Part shown: piece by piece, positions 1-9,390 of the stretch | Numbering within the stretch: the stretch's first letter is position 1 | Layout of the letters: each line of letters opens with the position of its first letter | Assembly (NCBI RefSeq): GCF_014199195.1 | Contig: NZ_JACIJE010000001.1 | Coordinates: 558,001 to 622,000, forward strand | Reading direction: 5' to 3' | Length of the DNA stretch: 64,000 nucleotides | From: Neoroseomonas alkaliterrae | Lineage (GTDB): Bacteria > Pseudomonadota > Alphaproteobacteria > Acetobacterales > Acetobacteraceae | The notes under the pieces: generated by a model | Database searches by the model: none | What the model saw: the letters and a program-made list of their open reading frames with translations, nothing else | What the model was told of the DNA's origin: nothing | Position numbers and translations under genes: made by a program

Positions 1-346
1 GCCTGTCCACGCCCCGGCCCGCCCGCCCGCCGGCTTCGGGCGGTCCGCGAATACAGTTGTCATGGCGCCGAATTCAATCATGCATGGGACAAGTCATAAT
101 AGAAATCGTGCCCCCATACTTGCCGAATAAAGGCCCGGCGCGCCAGTCACGCCCCAGTCGTGCCGTGCTCCGTGCCGAGGCTGTGCCGGGGTGGAGTTGC
201 ATCCCGCCCCATTCTGCTGCATGGAGCAGCCGCCGGCAGCCTCCGTGCTGCCACAATCACTTGCCCAGCATTGGCCGGGCGGATCGCGCCATCGGCGCAT
301 CCTTTCCGTCCACCTCGTGCAGACCGAACCGCCCAGGAGTGTCCCC
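1..346. other. Left-edge non-coding region
   Basis: No supportable gene. Near the left edge (23-43) there is a hairpin with 7-bp arms CCGCCCG/CGGGCGG around a 7-nt loop, possibly the tail of a gene outside the window. Positions about 50-125 are clearly more AT-rich than the surroundings and probably hold the promoter of the RlpA-like gene, but no convincing hexamer pair stands out. Confidence 0.4.
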
Positions 347-856
347 ATGGGGTTCCCCCGCCACGCCTGCCGCCGTTCCGAGGCGCCCGCGCCGCGCCCG
401 GCCCGGCGCGCGCCCCGTGCCGCCGCGGGCGGCGCGCTGATCGCCGTCTGCCTGCTCGCCACCGCCTGCGCCCAGCCGGCCGAGGAGGCCGCCGCCGCGC
501 CGCCCGCCGCCGCGCCCGCCGCCTCGGCCCTGCGGCCCGCCGGCGGCGTGCAGACCGGCATCGCCTCCTTCTACGGGCCGCGCTTCACCGGCCGGCGCAT
601 GGCCAATGGCCAACCCTTCGACCCGCATTCGGACACCATCGCCCATCGCAACCTGCCCTTCGGGACGGTGGTGCGGGTGACCAACCTCGAGAACGGCCGC
701 AGCGCGACCGCCCGGGTGCTCGACCGCGGGCCCTGGATCCGCGGCCGCATCGTGGATGTCAGCCCGCGCATCGCGCGCGACCTCGACATGGTCCGCAGCG
801 GCATCGCTCGGGTGGAGGTGGTGCCGCTGGTCGAGGTGGCCGAGGCGGCCGACTGA
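347..856 (+). CDS. rlpA: Septal ring lytic transglycosylase RlpA-family lipoprotein
   Basis: 169-residue exported protein with a double-psi beta-barrel (DPBB) domain at about residues 70-160, including the conserved stretches GIASFYG and VLDRGPW that carry the RlpA active-site Asp. Residues 1-41 form a long basic, Ala-rich leader ending in a lipobox (LATAC, Cys41), so it is probably an outer-membrane lipoprotein acting on peptidoglycan. The ATG at 347 was chosen because AGGAG lies 7 nt upstream; the frame is open further upstream, but that part is not RlpA-like. There is no C-terminal SPOR domain, unlike E. coli RlpA, so it is a short RlpA form. The family assignment is firm; enzymatic activity is inferred. 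Confidence 0.88.
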   Translation: MGFPRHACRRSEAPAPRPARRAPRAAAGGALIAVCLLATACAQPAEEAAAAPPAAAPAASALRPAGGVQTGIASFYGPRFTGRRMANGQPFDPHSDTIAHRNLPFGTVVRVTNLENGRSATARVLDRGPWIRGRIVDVSPRIARDLDMVRSGIARVEVVPLVEVAEAAD

Positions 857-997
857 CGGGCGGCAGCCGTCCGCTCCTGGCGAGGATCGGGCTTCGGTTC
901 CGCGCCCCTCGCCCCGCGAGGCCGGCGGCCCCGTTCGGCGAGGCCCCGGGCGAAGCCGCGGCGCGCCGGGATGACGCCCCGCCGCGCGGCCGGCGCC

Positions 998-1738
998 CTA
1001 CTCCCTGTCCTCGGGCCCGAGCACCTCGGCGACCGGGCCGTCGGCGGTGATGCGCCCGCCCTCGAGCCGGATCGCCCGCGTGCACCATTTGCGCACCACG
1101 GCCATGTCGTGCGTCGCGATCAGCAGGATCTGCGCCCCGGTCACGAGCTGCGCCAGGCGTTCCGAGGCGCGTGCCATGAACTCGGCGTCCCCGGCGAGGA
1201 ACCATTCGTCCATCAGCAGGATCTCGGGCGTCATCGCCGTCGCCATGGCGAAGGACAGCCGCACGTTCATCCCCGCCGAATAGCCGCGGATCGGCACGTC
1301 GAGGAAATCCCCGAGCCCCGCGAAGCCCGCCACCTCCTCGGCCAGCGCGCGGCCCTCGGCCTCGGTCATGCCGCGATAGAGGGCGCGCAGCACCACATTC
1401 TCGCGCCCCGTCAGCAGCGGGTCCATCCCGGCCGCGGGGTCGATCAGGGAGCCGATCTCCCCCTCCACGCGCAGCCGCCCGGCCACGGGCTCATAGACCC
1501 CGGCGACGGTGCGCAGCAGGGTCGTCTTTCCCGCCCCGTTCGGCCCGACCAGCGCGACGCGCTCCCCGTCGCGGATGGAGAAGGTGAGCTCGCGCAGCGC
1601 CGCGACGACGACGCGGTTGTCGGTGTCGGTCTTCAGCCGCAGCCCCGAGGAGGCGAGGATGCGCTGCTTCAGCGAGCGCGCATTGTGGTGGTAGAGCGGG
1701 AACTCGATGGCGAGTCCCGCCGCCTCGATCAGCGCCAT
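998..1738 (-). CDS. ABC transporter ATP-binding protein, polysaccharide/O-antigen export type (Wzt/TagH-like)
   Basis: 246-residue ATPase. Walker A GPNGAGKT is at residues 65-72, the signature is the variant YSAGM at about 153-157 instead of LSGGQ, and Walker B ILLMDE is at 173-178, followed by the switch His (ATHDM). The YSAGM signature and the N-terminal YHHNARSLK stretch are typical of Wzt, KpsT and TagH ATPases that energise export of lipid-linked polysaccharide. The C-terminal carbohydrate-binding domain of long Wzt proteins is absent. The matching permease starts upstream on the same strand with a 4-bp gap, so the two form an exporter. No glycosyltransferases lie nearby, so the exported glycan is unknown. 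Confidence 0.9.
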   Translation of the reverse strand: MALIEAAGLAIEFPLYHHNARSLKQRILASSGLRLKTDTDNRVVVAALRELTFSIRDGERVALVGPNGAGKTTLLRTVAGVYEPVAGRLRVEGEIGSLIDPAAGMDPLLTGRENVVLRALYRGMTEAEGRALAEEVAGFAGLGDFLDVPIRGYSAGMNVRLSFAMATAMTPEILLMDEWFLAGDAEFMARASERLAQLVTGAQILLIATHDMAVVRKWCTRAIRLEGGRITADGPVAEVLGPEDRE

Positions 1739-1742
1739 CGCC

Positions 1743-2576
1743 CTAGACCCAGAAGGCGATGCGCCCGCGGAAGCGGACGAAGAAGGCCCAGGCCGCGGCC
1801 ACCAGAAGCCCGGTCCAGGCGAGGGCGGCGAGCCAGACGGCGAGCCCGCCGGTCTTGCCCATGATCGGGGCGCGCACCGCCTCCATGACCGCGAAGAACG
1901 GGTTGAGCGGCAGGAACGGCTCCCAGTGCCCGACCATGTCGGGCTTCCAGATCACCGCCGAGACGAAGAAGGCCACCTGCATCAGCGAGCCGACGATGGG
2001 CGGGATGTCGCGGAAGCGGGCGCAGACCATGCCGAGCAGGATCGCCGCCGCGAAGCCGCCGACCGCCAGCAGCAGGAAGCCCGGTATGGCGAGCAGCGCC
2101 GTCCAGCTCAGCGGCGTGCCGAAGATGAAGAACACCACCAGGATCAGCGGCAGGTTGTGGGCGGCCATCAGCGCGTTGCGGATGACCACGCGCATGGCAT
2201 GGACCGAATAGGGCAGCGGCATCTGCCGGATCACGCCCTCGGCCGAGGTCAGGCTGGTCGTCGCGTCGGTCACCATGGCCGAGAGCACGTTCCACACGAT
2301 CAGGCTGACCGAGAGCCAGGGCAGGTAGTCGGTGGGGTCGATGCGGAACAGCTTGGCATAGAGGAAGCCGAGCGCCCCGAGCATGACCGCGGTGGAGAGC
2401 GTCAGCCAGAAGGGACCGAGCACCGAGCCCCGGTAGCGGTGCGTGATGTCGCTGCGCGCCAGCGCCCAGGCGAGGCGCCAGCGCGCGAGGCCGCCGGCGA
2501 GATCCTCGATCGCGCGTTCGCGCCGCCGCGGCGTGGCGGCGTCGAAGTCATGGACATGGGCGGTGGCGTCGCGCAT
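1743..2576 (-). CDS. ABC-2 type permease for polysaccharide export (Wzm/TagG-like)
   Basis: 277-residue integral membrane protein. A cytoplasmic N-terminus with the amphipathic motif DITHRYRGSVLGPFW (about residues 42-56), characteristic of Wzm/KpsM/TagG permeases, is followed by about six hydrophobic segments. It is the first gene of a two-gene operon; its stop is 4 bp before the ATPase start. The two proteins would assemble as a homodimeric permease with two ATPases and move an undecaprenyl-linked glycan to the periplasmic face of the inner membrane. Substrate not deducible. Confidence 0.9.
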   Translation of the reverse strand: MRDATAHVHDFDAATPRRRERAIEDLAGGLARWRLAWALARSDITHRYRGSVLGPFWLTLSTAVMLGALGFLYAKLFRIDPTDYLPWLSVSLIVWNVLSAMVTDATTSLTSAEGVIRQMPLPYSVHAMRVVIRNALMAAHNLPLILVVFFIFGTPLSWTALLAIPGFLLLAVGGFAAAILLGMVCARFRDIPPIVGSLMQVAFFVSAVIWKPDMVGHWEPFLPLNPFFAVMEAVRAPIMGKTGGLAVWLAALAWTGLLVAAAWAFFVRFRGRIAFWV

Positions 2577-2621
2577 CGGCGCGGGCTTCTACACGCTGCC
2601 CGCGCGCGCAGGAAGGGCGGG

Positions 2622-3152
2622 CTACTTCCCGCCGCGCGCGTCGATCGGCCCGCCGTAGCCGCCGCCGACGCCGACCGGCGCCGCGCCGCCCGCGCGGGAG
2701 AGGCGGATGCGGTCGGTCTGGGTGATGACCACGCGCTCGCCCACCGTCAGGCCGAGTTCGTTCGTCTGCACCACGGCGCGGGTCTGGCCGGTGTCGTCGC
2801 GGATGATGAACTCGACGGCGTTGCCGCGCGTCACCCCTTCCTCGATCGCCGCGCCGGCGATGCCGCCCGCGAGCGCGCCGACCACGCCGCCCACGGTGCG
2901 CGCGCGCCAGTCGCCGCCGATGGTCGAGCCGACGAGGCCGCCCGCCACCGCGCCCGTGCCCGCGCCGATGCCGCTGCGCGTGCCGCTGACCGCGACCGGG
3001 CGCATGCCCACGATGGTGCCGTAGGAAACATAGCCCGAGGTGCCGAGGGCGTAGCGGTCCACCGTGGTGTTGGTCGCGGGCGCGCAGGCCACGAGCCCGC
3101 CGCCCAGGGCGATGACGGCGGCGAGCGGTGCGAGGCGGCGGGCTTGGAACAT
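2622..3152 (-). CDS. Glycine-zipper 2TM outer-membrane lipoprotein (SlyB/Pcp-like)
   Basis: 176-residue lipoprotein. The leader ends in lipobox LVAC (Cys24). A Gly-rich double segment at about residues 60-110 (SGIGAGTGAVAGGLVG then VGALAGGIAGAAIE) matches the Rick_17kDa/glycine-zipper family related to SlyB, PcpY and the rickettsial 17-kDa antigen. The ATG at 3152 is preceded by AGGGAG; the open frame continues further upstream to 3554, but that part overlaps the divergent promoter region and is not homologous. The role is probably outer-membrane integrity; function in this organism is inferred. Confidence 0.85.
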   Translation of the reverse strand: MFQARRLAPLAAVIALGGGLVACAPATNTTVDRYALGTSGYVSYGTIVGMRPVAVSGTRSGIGAGTGAVAGGLVGSTIGGDWRARTVGGVVGALAGGIAGAAIEEGVTRGNAVEFIIRDDTGQTRAVVQTNELGLTVGERVVITQTDRIRLSRAGGAAPVGVGGGYGGPIDARGGK

Positions 3153-3453
3153 CGTCGGAAACTCCCTGATCGGAGGCGGCGGTCGGAGGGGCGGCATCTT
3201 CGGTTCGCCGCGCTCCGGCCACAATATGGTGCGCTGCTGCGTCATCTGGCACCGGCGGCGGATGCGGACCCACCACATGATGCGTGAGCGCCGCAATGCT
3301 TGACCCGGCGCCGGAGCCTGGCCTACGCAACCTTTCAGACCAGTGGCGTTCACGCCCGCGTGCGGGCCTGCCCGGGACGGCCGGAGGGGGATTTCCGGCG
3401 ATCCCGACTGTGGGGCGGCCCGTGCGACGGGACCGGAATGGAGAGCAGGGGGA
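3153..3453. other. Divergent intergenic region
   Basis: 301 bp between the divergent glycine-zipper lipoprotein and lytic transglycosylase genes; no gene seen. A possible forward sigma-70-type promoter is TTGACC (3300-3305), 17 bp, CTACGC (3323-3328). A small hairpin GCCCGC-GT-GCGGGC occupies 3354-3367. Both are weak calls. Confidence 0.3.
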
Positions 3454-4770
3454 ATGACCGGAACTCCGAGCCGCGGCGCGCGCGCACTCATGGCCGTGGC
3501 GCTGCTGGCGATGCTCGCCGCCTGCGCCGACAGCGGCCAGCGCAGCGCGGCCAACTCGCCCTTCTACAACCGGCCCGACAGCACCGCCCCGCCCGGCCCT
3601 CCCCACGACCCCTGGGGCCCCTGGATCCGCGACGCCTCGCGCCGCTTCGACATCCCCGAACTCTGGATCCGCGAGGTGATGCGCCAGGAGAGCGGCGGCC
3701 GGCCCAACGCCACCTCCCATGCCGGCGCGATGGGGCTGATGCAGGTCATGCCCGGCACCTATCGCGAGCTGCGGGAGCGCTACGGCCTCGGCCCCGATCC
3801 GTATCATCCCTATGACAGCATCCAGGCCGGCACCGCCTATCTGCGCGAGATGTACGAGCTCTACGGCAGCCCGGCCTTCCTCGCCGCCTACAATGCCGGC
3901 CCGCGGCGGCTCGAGGACTACCTTTGGGGCGGGCGCGGCCTGCCGAACGAGACGCGCAACTACGTCGCGCGCATCGCCCCGCGCATCGCCGGGGCCGCGC
4001 CGAACCGCCGCGCCCCGCCGGAAGTCTATGCCGCCGCCGATATCGGGCACTACATCCCGCCCGGACCGCGCCCGATGACGGGCGGCACCGCGGTCGCGCT
4101 CGCCGCGCAGCGCGCCGCCCCGCCGCCGGTGCAGGTCGCCGCCGCCCCGCCGCCGCCGCCCGTGGCGCCGCGGACGCAGGTGGCGAGCCTCACCCCGGTC
4201 CCGCTGCCCGCGCCGCCCGCCGCCCCGGTCCACATGACCGGCGTGGAGAACCCGACGCTGACCGCCTCGGCCCGCGCCGCGCTGGCCGAGGCCGCCCGGC
4301 AGTCCGAGATCGAGCGCGCCGAGCAGCAGCAGGCCGAGACCGCCGCCCAGCGCGTCGCCGTCGCGGCACTCGACCCGCCGGAGCGCCGCGCCCCGGCCGC
4401 CGCGCCGCTCGGCCGCTTCGGCCTGGTGGGCTCGGCGCGCGCCAGCACGCTGCCGGCGGCGCCGGTGCCGCCACCCGCGCCGCGCGGCGCCCCGCCGCCC
4501 GCGCCCGCCGCCGCCGCCCCCGCGGGCGGCGCGCAATGGGCGGTGCAGGTGGGCGCCTTCTCCTCCGAGAACCTGGCCCGCACCTCGGCCAACCAGGCGC
4601 GGGAGGTGGTGGCCACGCTCGGCTCGCGCACCAGCGTGACGCCGGTGCGCCAGGGCAACACGACGCTCTACCGGGCGCGCGTGACCGGCCTGACCCGCAG
4701 CGCCGCCGAGCAGGCCTGCAACCGGCTGCGCGCCCGCGGCGCCTGCACGGTGGTCGCGCCGGGCGCCTGA
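3454..4770 (+). CDS. Lytic transglycosylase lipoprotein with C-terminal SPOR domain
   Basis: 438-residue lipoprotein: leader with lipobox LAAC (Cys24), an SLT/lysozyme-like domain at about residues 55-190 with catalytic Glu79 in RQESGG and the family motif GLMQVMPGTY, a long Ala/Pro-rich linker (about 195-355), and a SPOR domain over the last 80 residues (starting QWAVQVGAFSS). It should cleave peptidoglycan glycan strands, with SPOR directing it to denuded glycan at the septum. Start at 3454 is chosen for the preceding AGGGGG; a longer frame from 3343 lacks family similarity. Catalytic domain and SPOR calls are firm. Confidence 0.92.
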   Translation: MTGTPSRGARALMAVALLAMLAACADSGQRSAANSPFYNRPDSTAPPGPPHDPWGPWIRDASRRFDIPELWIREVMRQESGGRPNATSHAGAMGLMQVMPGTYRELRERYGLGPDPYHPYDSIQAGTAYLREMYELYGSPAFLAAYNAGPRRLEDYLWGGRGLPNETRNYVARIAPRIAGAAPNRRAPPEVYAAADIGHYIPPGPRPMTGGTAVALAAQRAAPPPVQVAAAPPPPPVAPRTQVASLTPVPLPAPPAAPVHMTGVENPTLTASARAALAEAARQSEIERAEQQQAETAAQRVAVAALDPPERRAPAAAPLGRFGLVGSARASTLPAAPVPPPAPRGAPPPAPAAAAPAGGAQWAVQVGAFSSENLARTSANQAREVVATLGSRTSVTPVRQGNTTLYRARVTGLTRSAAEQACNRLRARGACTVVAPGA

Positions 4771-4981
4771 GACAGACGCGGGCCGCCGGCAGCGCGGCCC
4801 CGCCGGAGCATGCCAGGGGACGCGCGGCGCCGTGCCGCGCGTCCTCGCGTTTCGGGGCGCGCCGCGCCGGTCCCGCGGGAGGGATGCGCAGCCGCCTCCC
4901 TCCCGGCGCGGGGCTCGCCCCCTTGCCGTGCCGTTCCCCGGAGGCCACCCTGCCGCCCTCTTTGCCGGAGGAACGTCCATC

Positions 4982-7120
4982 ATGCCCGCCGAAGGCGGCC
5001 ACGCACCCAGCATGCCCCCCGCGACGGGCTTCGCCGCCCTCGACGCCATGGTCAGGCCCCGCTCCGTCGCCGTCATCGGCGCCTCGGACGACGCCACGCG
5101 CATCGGCGGGCGGCCGATCGCCTACATGCTGCGCCAGGGATTCCAGGGCGCCATCCTGCCCGTGAACCCGAACCGGCCGACGGTCCAGGGCCTCCCGGCC
5201 CATGCCTCCGTCGCCGCGCTGCCGCAGGTGCCGGACGTGGCCATCGTGGCGGTGCCGGGGGAGGCCGCGGTGCAGGCGGTGGACGATCTGGGTGCGAAGG
5301 GCTGCCGCGCGGCCATCGTCTTCACCGCCGGCTTCGCCGAGGTGGACGAGGCCGGCCAGGCCGCGCAGGACCGCATGGTGGCCGCCGCGCGCCGGCACGG
5401 GATGCGCGTCCTGGGGCCGAACTGCCTCGGCCTGTTCAACGCGGCGGTGAATTTCTACCCGATGTTCTCCCTGTCCTTCGAACAGGGCTGGCCGCTGCCG
5501 GGCAATATCGGCATCGCCTCGCAATCGGGGGCTTATGGCACGCATGTCTTCGCCGTCTCCCGCGCGCGGGGGATCGGCACGCCGGTCTGCGTGACCACCG
5601 GCAATGAGAGCGATGTCTCCCTCGGAGAGGTGATCGGCTGGATGGCGCAGGCGTCAGAGGTCGAGGTGATCTGCGCCTATGCGGAAGGGATCCGCGAGAG
5701 CGCGCGCTTCACCGCCGCCCTCGACCTCGCGCGGCGCAACCGCAAGCCGGTGGTGATGATGAAGGTCGGCCGCTCGGAGCTCGGCGGCCATGCGGCGAAG
5801 TCCCACACCGCCTCCATCGCCGGCGACGACGCCGTCACCCAGGCGGTGCTGGACGAATTCGGCGTGGTGCGCGCGAACACCACCGAGCAGATGCTCGACA
5901 TCGCCTATGCCGCGACGAAGCGCATCTACCCGGTGCGCAACAGCATGGGCGTCATCACCGTCTCGGGCGGCGCGGGCGTGCTGATCTCGGACGCGGCGGA
6001 GGCGATGGGCGTGCCCATGCCGCCGATGCCGGAGGCGGCGCAGGCGCATCTGAAATCCCTGATCTCCTTCTGCGCGCCGCGCAATCCGGTGGACTGCACC
6101 GCGCAGGCGGTGAACCAGACGGAGCTGTTCCCGCAATTCCTGGAAACCACGGCCGAGGCCGGCGGCTACGGCTCGATGCTGGTGTTCCTGACGCAGACCG
6201 GCGGCTCGACCACCATGGCGCCGAAGCTGCGGCCTTACCTCAAGCAGGCGCGGGAGAGGTTCCCCGACCGGCTCTGGGTGCTCTCGGCCATCGCCCCGCC
6301 CGACAAGGTGAAGGCCTATGAGGAGGACGGCTTCCTGGTCTTCGAGGACCCGACGCGCGCGGTCGCGGCCATCGAGGCCATGGGCCGCTTCGGCGCCGCC
6401 TTCGCCGCGCCGCCGTCCGAGGAGATCGTGGTCCCGCCGGTGCGCCTGCCCGCGACCACGCCGAGCGAGGCCGAGGGCAAGCGCATCCTCGCCGCGGCCG
6501 GCGTGCCCGCGGTGCCGGAGAAGGCGTGCGCCTCCGCCGAGGAGGCGGTCGCCGCGGCGGAAGCCTTCGGCTACCCGGTGGTGGCAAAAATCCTCTCGCC
6601 TGACATCCTGCACAAGAGCGAGATCGGCGGCGTCATCCTCGACCTCGCCGATGCGGCTGCCGTGCGGGAGGCGCACGCCACGCTGCTGCAGCGCGCCGCC
6701 GAACGCGCGCCGGGCGCGCGCATCGAGGGCGTGCTGATCGCGAAGCAAATCAAGGGCGCGGTGGAGATGGCGCTCGGCATCGCGCGCGACCCGGTCTTCG
6801 GCCCGGTGGCGATGGTCGGCCTCGGCGGCGTGTTCATCGAGATCCTGAAGGACGTGTCCTTCCGCCGCTGCCCCTTCGGCGAGGCCGAGGCGGAGCGGAT
6901 GATCCGCTCGCTCAAGGGCTTCCCGCTGCTCGACGGCGCGCGCGGGCGGCCCAAGGCGGATGTGAAGGCGCTGGCCGGCGCGCTCGCCGCGCTGTCGCGC
7001 TTCGCCGCCGGCGCGGGGGACCGCCTGTTGTCGGTGGACGTGAACCCGCTGCTGGTTCTGCCCGAAGGCCAGGGCGCCTTCGCCGCGGATGCCGTGATCG
7101 AGGTGGAGGAAACGACGTGA
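4982..7120 (+). CDS. ADP-forming acyl-CoA (acetate-CoA ligase type) synthetase
   Basis: 712-residue fused alpha-beta enzyme of the acetate-CoA ligase (ADP-forming) family. The N-terminal CoA-binding Rossmann domain contains SVAVIGASDD; the middle ligase-CoA domain carries the phosphorylated His275 in the SHTASIAG motif; the C-terminal half is an ATP-grasp domain (about residues 490-712, GVPAVPEKACAS onward). It interconverts carboxylate, CoA and ATP with acyl-CoA, ADP and phosphate. ATG 4982 follows GGAGG by 10 nt. It is the first gene of a catabolic operon and overlaps the next gene by 4 bp, so it probably activates the substrate degraded by the downstream enzymes. Confidence 0.9.
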   Translation: MPAEGGHAPSMPPATGFAALDAMVRPRSVAVIGASDDATRIGGRPIAYMLRQGFQGAILPVNPNRPTVQGLPAHASVAALPQVPDVAIVAVPGEAAVQAVDDLGAKGCRAAIVFTAGFAEVDEAGQAAQDRMVAAARRHGMRVLGPNCLGLFNAAVNFYPMFSLSFEQGWPLPGNIGIASQSGAYGTHVFAVSRARGIGTPVCVTTGNESDVSLGEVIGWMAQASEVEVICAYAEGIRESARFTAALDLARRNRKPVVMMKVGRSELGGHAAKSHTASIAGDDAVTQAVLDEFGVVRANTTEQMLDIAYAATKRIYPVRNSMGVITVSGGAGVLISDAAEAMGVPMPPMPEAAQAHLKSLISFCAPRNPVDCTAQAVNQTELFPQFLETTAEAGGYGSMLVFLTQTGGSTTMAPKLRPYLKQARERFPDRLWVLSAIAPPDKVKAYEEDGFLVFEDPTRAVAAIEAMGRFGAAFAAPPSEEIVVPPVRLPATTPSEAEGKRILAAAGVPAVPEKACASAEEAVAAAEAFGYPVVAKILSPDILHKSEIGGVILDLADAAAVREAHATLLQRAAERAPGARIEGVLIAKQIKGAVEMALGIARDPVFGPVAMVGLGGVFIEILKDVSFRRCPFGEAEAERMIRSLKGFPLLDGARGRPKADVKALAGALAALSRFAAGAGDRLLSVDVNPLLVLPEGQGAFAADAVIEVEETT

Positions 7121-7974
7121 CCATCAACTACGAGCACCTGCTCAACTACCCGATCCCGGAGATCCGCCAGACCATCCGCTGGCAGGACACCGCGCTCTAC
7201 AATTTCTCGATCGGCCTCGGGCAGGACCCGATGGACCAGAAGCAGCTCGATTTTCTCTACGAGCCGCGGCTGAAGGCCATGCCCTCCATGGCGGTGGTGC
7301 TCGGCTATCCGGGCTTCTGGCTGCGCAACCCGGACACGGGCGTGGACTGGACGCAGGTGCTCCATGGCGAGCAGTCCGTCATCCTGCACAGGCCGCTGCC
7401 GGCGGAAGGCGAGATCATCGGCCGCTCGCGCATCAGCGCCATCGTGGACCGCGGGCCCGGCAAGGGCGCGCTGCTCTACAACGAGCGCGTCGTGCTGGAT
7501 GCGAAGACGGGCGAGAGGCTCGCGACGCTGGAAGGCACCACCTTCGCGCGCGGCGACGGCGGCTTCGGCGGCCCCTCCGGCCCGGTGAAGAAGCCGCACC
7601 CCGAGCCCGAGCGCGCGCCGGACATCACGCTCGACCTCGCGACGCGGCCGGAGCAGGCGATCGTCTATCGCCTCAACGGCGACCACAACCCGCTGCACAT
7701 CGACCCGGAGGTGGCGGCCAAGGCCGGCTTCCGGCAGCCGATCCTGCACGGCCTCTGCACCTTCGGCGTGGTCTGCCACGCGCTGATGAAGGCGCTGTGC
7801 GGCTATGATCCGGCGCGCTTCGGGCGGATGGACCTGCGCTTCTCCTCCCCCGTCTATCCGGGCGAGACCATCCGCACCGAGATATGGCACGAGGAAGGGG
7901 GCGCGGCCTTCCGCGCCCGCGTCGTGGAGCGCGACAAGGTCGTAGTCAGCAACGGCCTGTTCCGTCACCCGTAA
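7117..7974 (+). CDS. MaoC-family enoyl-CoA hydratase
   Basis: 285-residue double hot-dog protein. The C-terminal half has the hydratase-2 motif YRLNGDHNPLHIDPEVA (about residues 186-202) with the catalytic Asp and His, followed by PILHGLCTFG. It starts with GTG overlapping the ligase stop codon (GTGA), indicating translational coupling. Family members hydrate trans-2-enoyl-CoA to (R)-3-hydroxyacyl-CoA, including side-chain intermediates of sterols and bile acids. The specific substrate here cannot be deduced. No dehydrogenase for the product lies in the cluster. Confidence 0.9.
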   Translation: MTINYEHLLNYPIPEIRQTIRWQDTALYNFSIGLGQDPMDQKQLDFLYEPRLKAMPSMAVVLGYPGFWLRNPDTGVDWTQVLHGEQSVILHRPLPAEGEIIGRSRISAIVDRGPGKGALLYNERVVLDAKTGERLATLEGTTFARGDGGFGGPSGPVKKPHPEPERAPDITLDLATRPEQAIVYRLNGDHNPLHIDPEVAAKAGFRQPILHGLCTFGVVCHALMKALCGYDPARFGRMDLRFSSPVYPGETIRTEIWHEEGGAAFRARVVERDKVVVSNGLFRHP

Positions 7975-7989
7975 GGACGAGAGAGCAAC

Positions 7990-8670
7990 GTGATCAACAA
8001 GATCGTGCAGTCCATGGCCGATGCCATGGCGGGCATCAAGGACGGCTCCACCGTGCTGATCGGCGGCTTCGGCGCGGTCGGCCAGCCGGACCAGCTCATC
8101 GAGGCGCTGATCGAGCAGGGGGCGAAGGACCTCACCTGTGTGGCCAACAATGCGGGCACGGGGCGGCAGGGCCTGGCGCGGCTGATGGAGCTCGGCCGCG
8201 TGCGGAAGATCATCTGCTCCTTCCCGCGCAGCGCCGGCTCCGTCGTGTTCGAGGAACTCTACCGCGCCGGGAAGATCGAGCTGGAGATCGTGCCGCAGGG
8301 CACCATGGCCGAGCGCATGCGCGCCGCGGGCGCGGGCGTGCCGGCCTTCTTCACCGCCACCTCGGTCGGCACCATCCTCGCGCACGGCAAGGAGCACCGC
8401 GAGTTCCAGGGGCGCACCTATGTGATGGAGCACGCGCTCAAGGGCGATGTCGCGCTCATCGAGGCGTGGGAGGGCGACCGCTGGGGCAACCTGACCTACC
8501 GGGCGTCGGGGCGGAACTTCAATCCGGTGATGGCGATGGCGGCGGACCTGACCATCGCGCAGGTGATGCATGTGCGCGAACTGGGCGAGCTCGTGCCCGA
8601 GAACGTGCACACGCCGGGCATCTTCGTGAACCGCGTGATCCATGTGGATCGCGGCCCGGCCTGGGCGTAA
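7990..8670 (+). CDS. CoA-transferase subunit A (3-oxoacid/3-oxoadipate CoA-transferase family)
   Basis: 226-residue family I CoA-transferase alpha subunit: VLIGGFGAVGQPDQLIEAL near the N-terminus is the conserved Gly-rich CoA-binding stretch, and GRTYVMEHALKGDVALI is typical of PcaI/ScoA. GTG start at 7990 follows GAGAGAG. The beta subunit follows 26 bp downstream. Together they transfer CoA between succinyl-CoA (or another donor) and a 3-oxo acid, suggesting that the pathway passes through a 3-oxoacyl or dicarboxylic intermediate. Confidence 0.9.
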   Translation: MINKIVQSMADAMAGIKDGSTVLIGGFGAVGQPDQLIEALIEQGAKDLTCVANNAGTGRQGLARLMELGRVRKIICSFPRSAGSVVFEELYRAGKIELEIVPQGTMAERMRAAGAGVPAFFTATSVGTILAHGKEHREFQGRTYVMEHALKGDVALIEAWEGDRWGNLTYRASGRNFNPVMAMAADLTIAQVMHVRELGELVPENVHTPGIFVNRVIHVDRGPAWA

Positions 8671-8696
8671 CCCTTAGGGCGCGAGAGGAGAGAGCA

Positions 8697-9338
8697 ATGC
8701 AGGGCTTCGACCGCAAGGGCATGGCCGCGCGCCTGGCGCAGGACATCCCGGAAGGCTGGGTGGTGAACCTCGGCATCGGCATCCCGACCATGGTCGGCGA
8801 CTACGTGCCGCTTGACCGCGAGGTGATCTTCCATTCCGAGAACGGCATCCTCGGCATGGGCCCCGCCCCGGCGCCGGACAAGGTGGACCCGTGGCTGGTG
8901 AACGCGGGCAAGCAGCCGGTGACGCTGCGCCCGGGCGGGTCCTACTGCCACCATGCGGATTCCTTCGCGATGATCCGCGGCGGGCACATCGACCTCTGCG
9001 TCCTCGGCGCCTTCGAGGTCGCGCAGAACGGCGACATCGCCAATTGGGCGACCAGCGAGAACGACAGCGCACCGGCCGTCGGCGGGGCGATGGACCTCGG
9101 CGCGGGGGCGAAGCGGCTCTGGGTCATCATGGAGCACACCACCAAGGACGGCCGCCCGAAGCTGGTCGAGAAGTGCGCCTATCCGCTGACGACGCCGGGC
9201 GCGGTCAAGCGCGTCTACACCAATCTCGGCGTCTTCGAGATCGTCCCCGGCAAGGGGTTCGTGGTCGTGGACCTCGCCCCCGGCGTCACGCTCGAGCAGG
9301 CCCAGGCCGTCACCGGCGCGCCGCTGCACACCCAGTGA
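8697..9338 (+). CDS. CoA-transferase subunit B (3-oxoacid/3-oxoadipate CoA-transferase family)
   Basis: 213-residue beta subunit. The catalytic Glu is in the SENGILGMGP motif at about residues 46-55, which forms the glutamyl-CoA thioester in this family; GIGIPTMVGDYV precedes it. ATG 8697 follows AGAGGAGAGAG. The same frame is open far upstream through subunit A, but that part is a shadow. It pairs with the preceding subunit A. Confidence 0.92.
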   Translation: MQGFDRKGMAARLAQDIPEGWVVNLGIGIPTMVGDYVPLDREVIFHSENGILGMGPAPAPDKVDPWLVNAGKQPVTLRPGGSYCHHADSFAMIRGGHIDLCVLGAFEVAQNGDIANWATSENDSAPAVGGAMDLGAGAKRLWVIMEHTTKDGRPKLVEKCAYPLTTPGAVKRVYTNLGVFEIVPGKGFVVVDLAPGVTLEQAQAVTGAPLHTQ

Positions 9339-9390
9339 ACCGCTGCGCCTCGCCGGCGGCGGGGCGCCCAGACAGAGAAGGGAGGGGGCG

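Noticed and set aside
2548-5103. Long minus-strand frame of about 850 codons across the lytic transglycosylase
   Set aside because: Lies antisense to genes with clear SLT/SPOR domains and has a random Arg/Gly-rich product.
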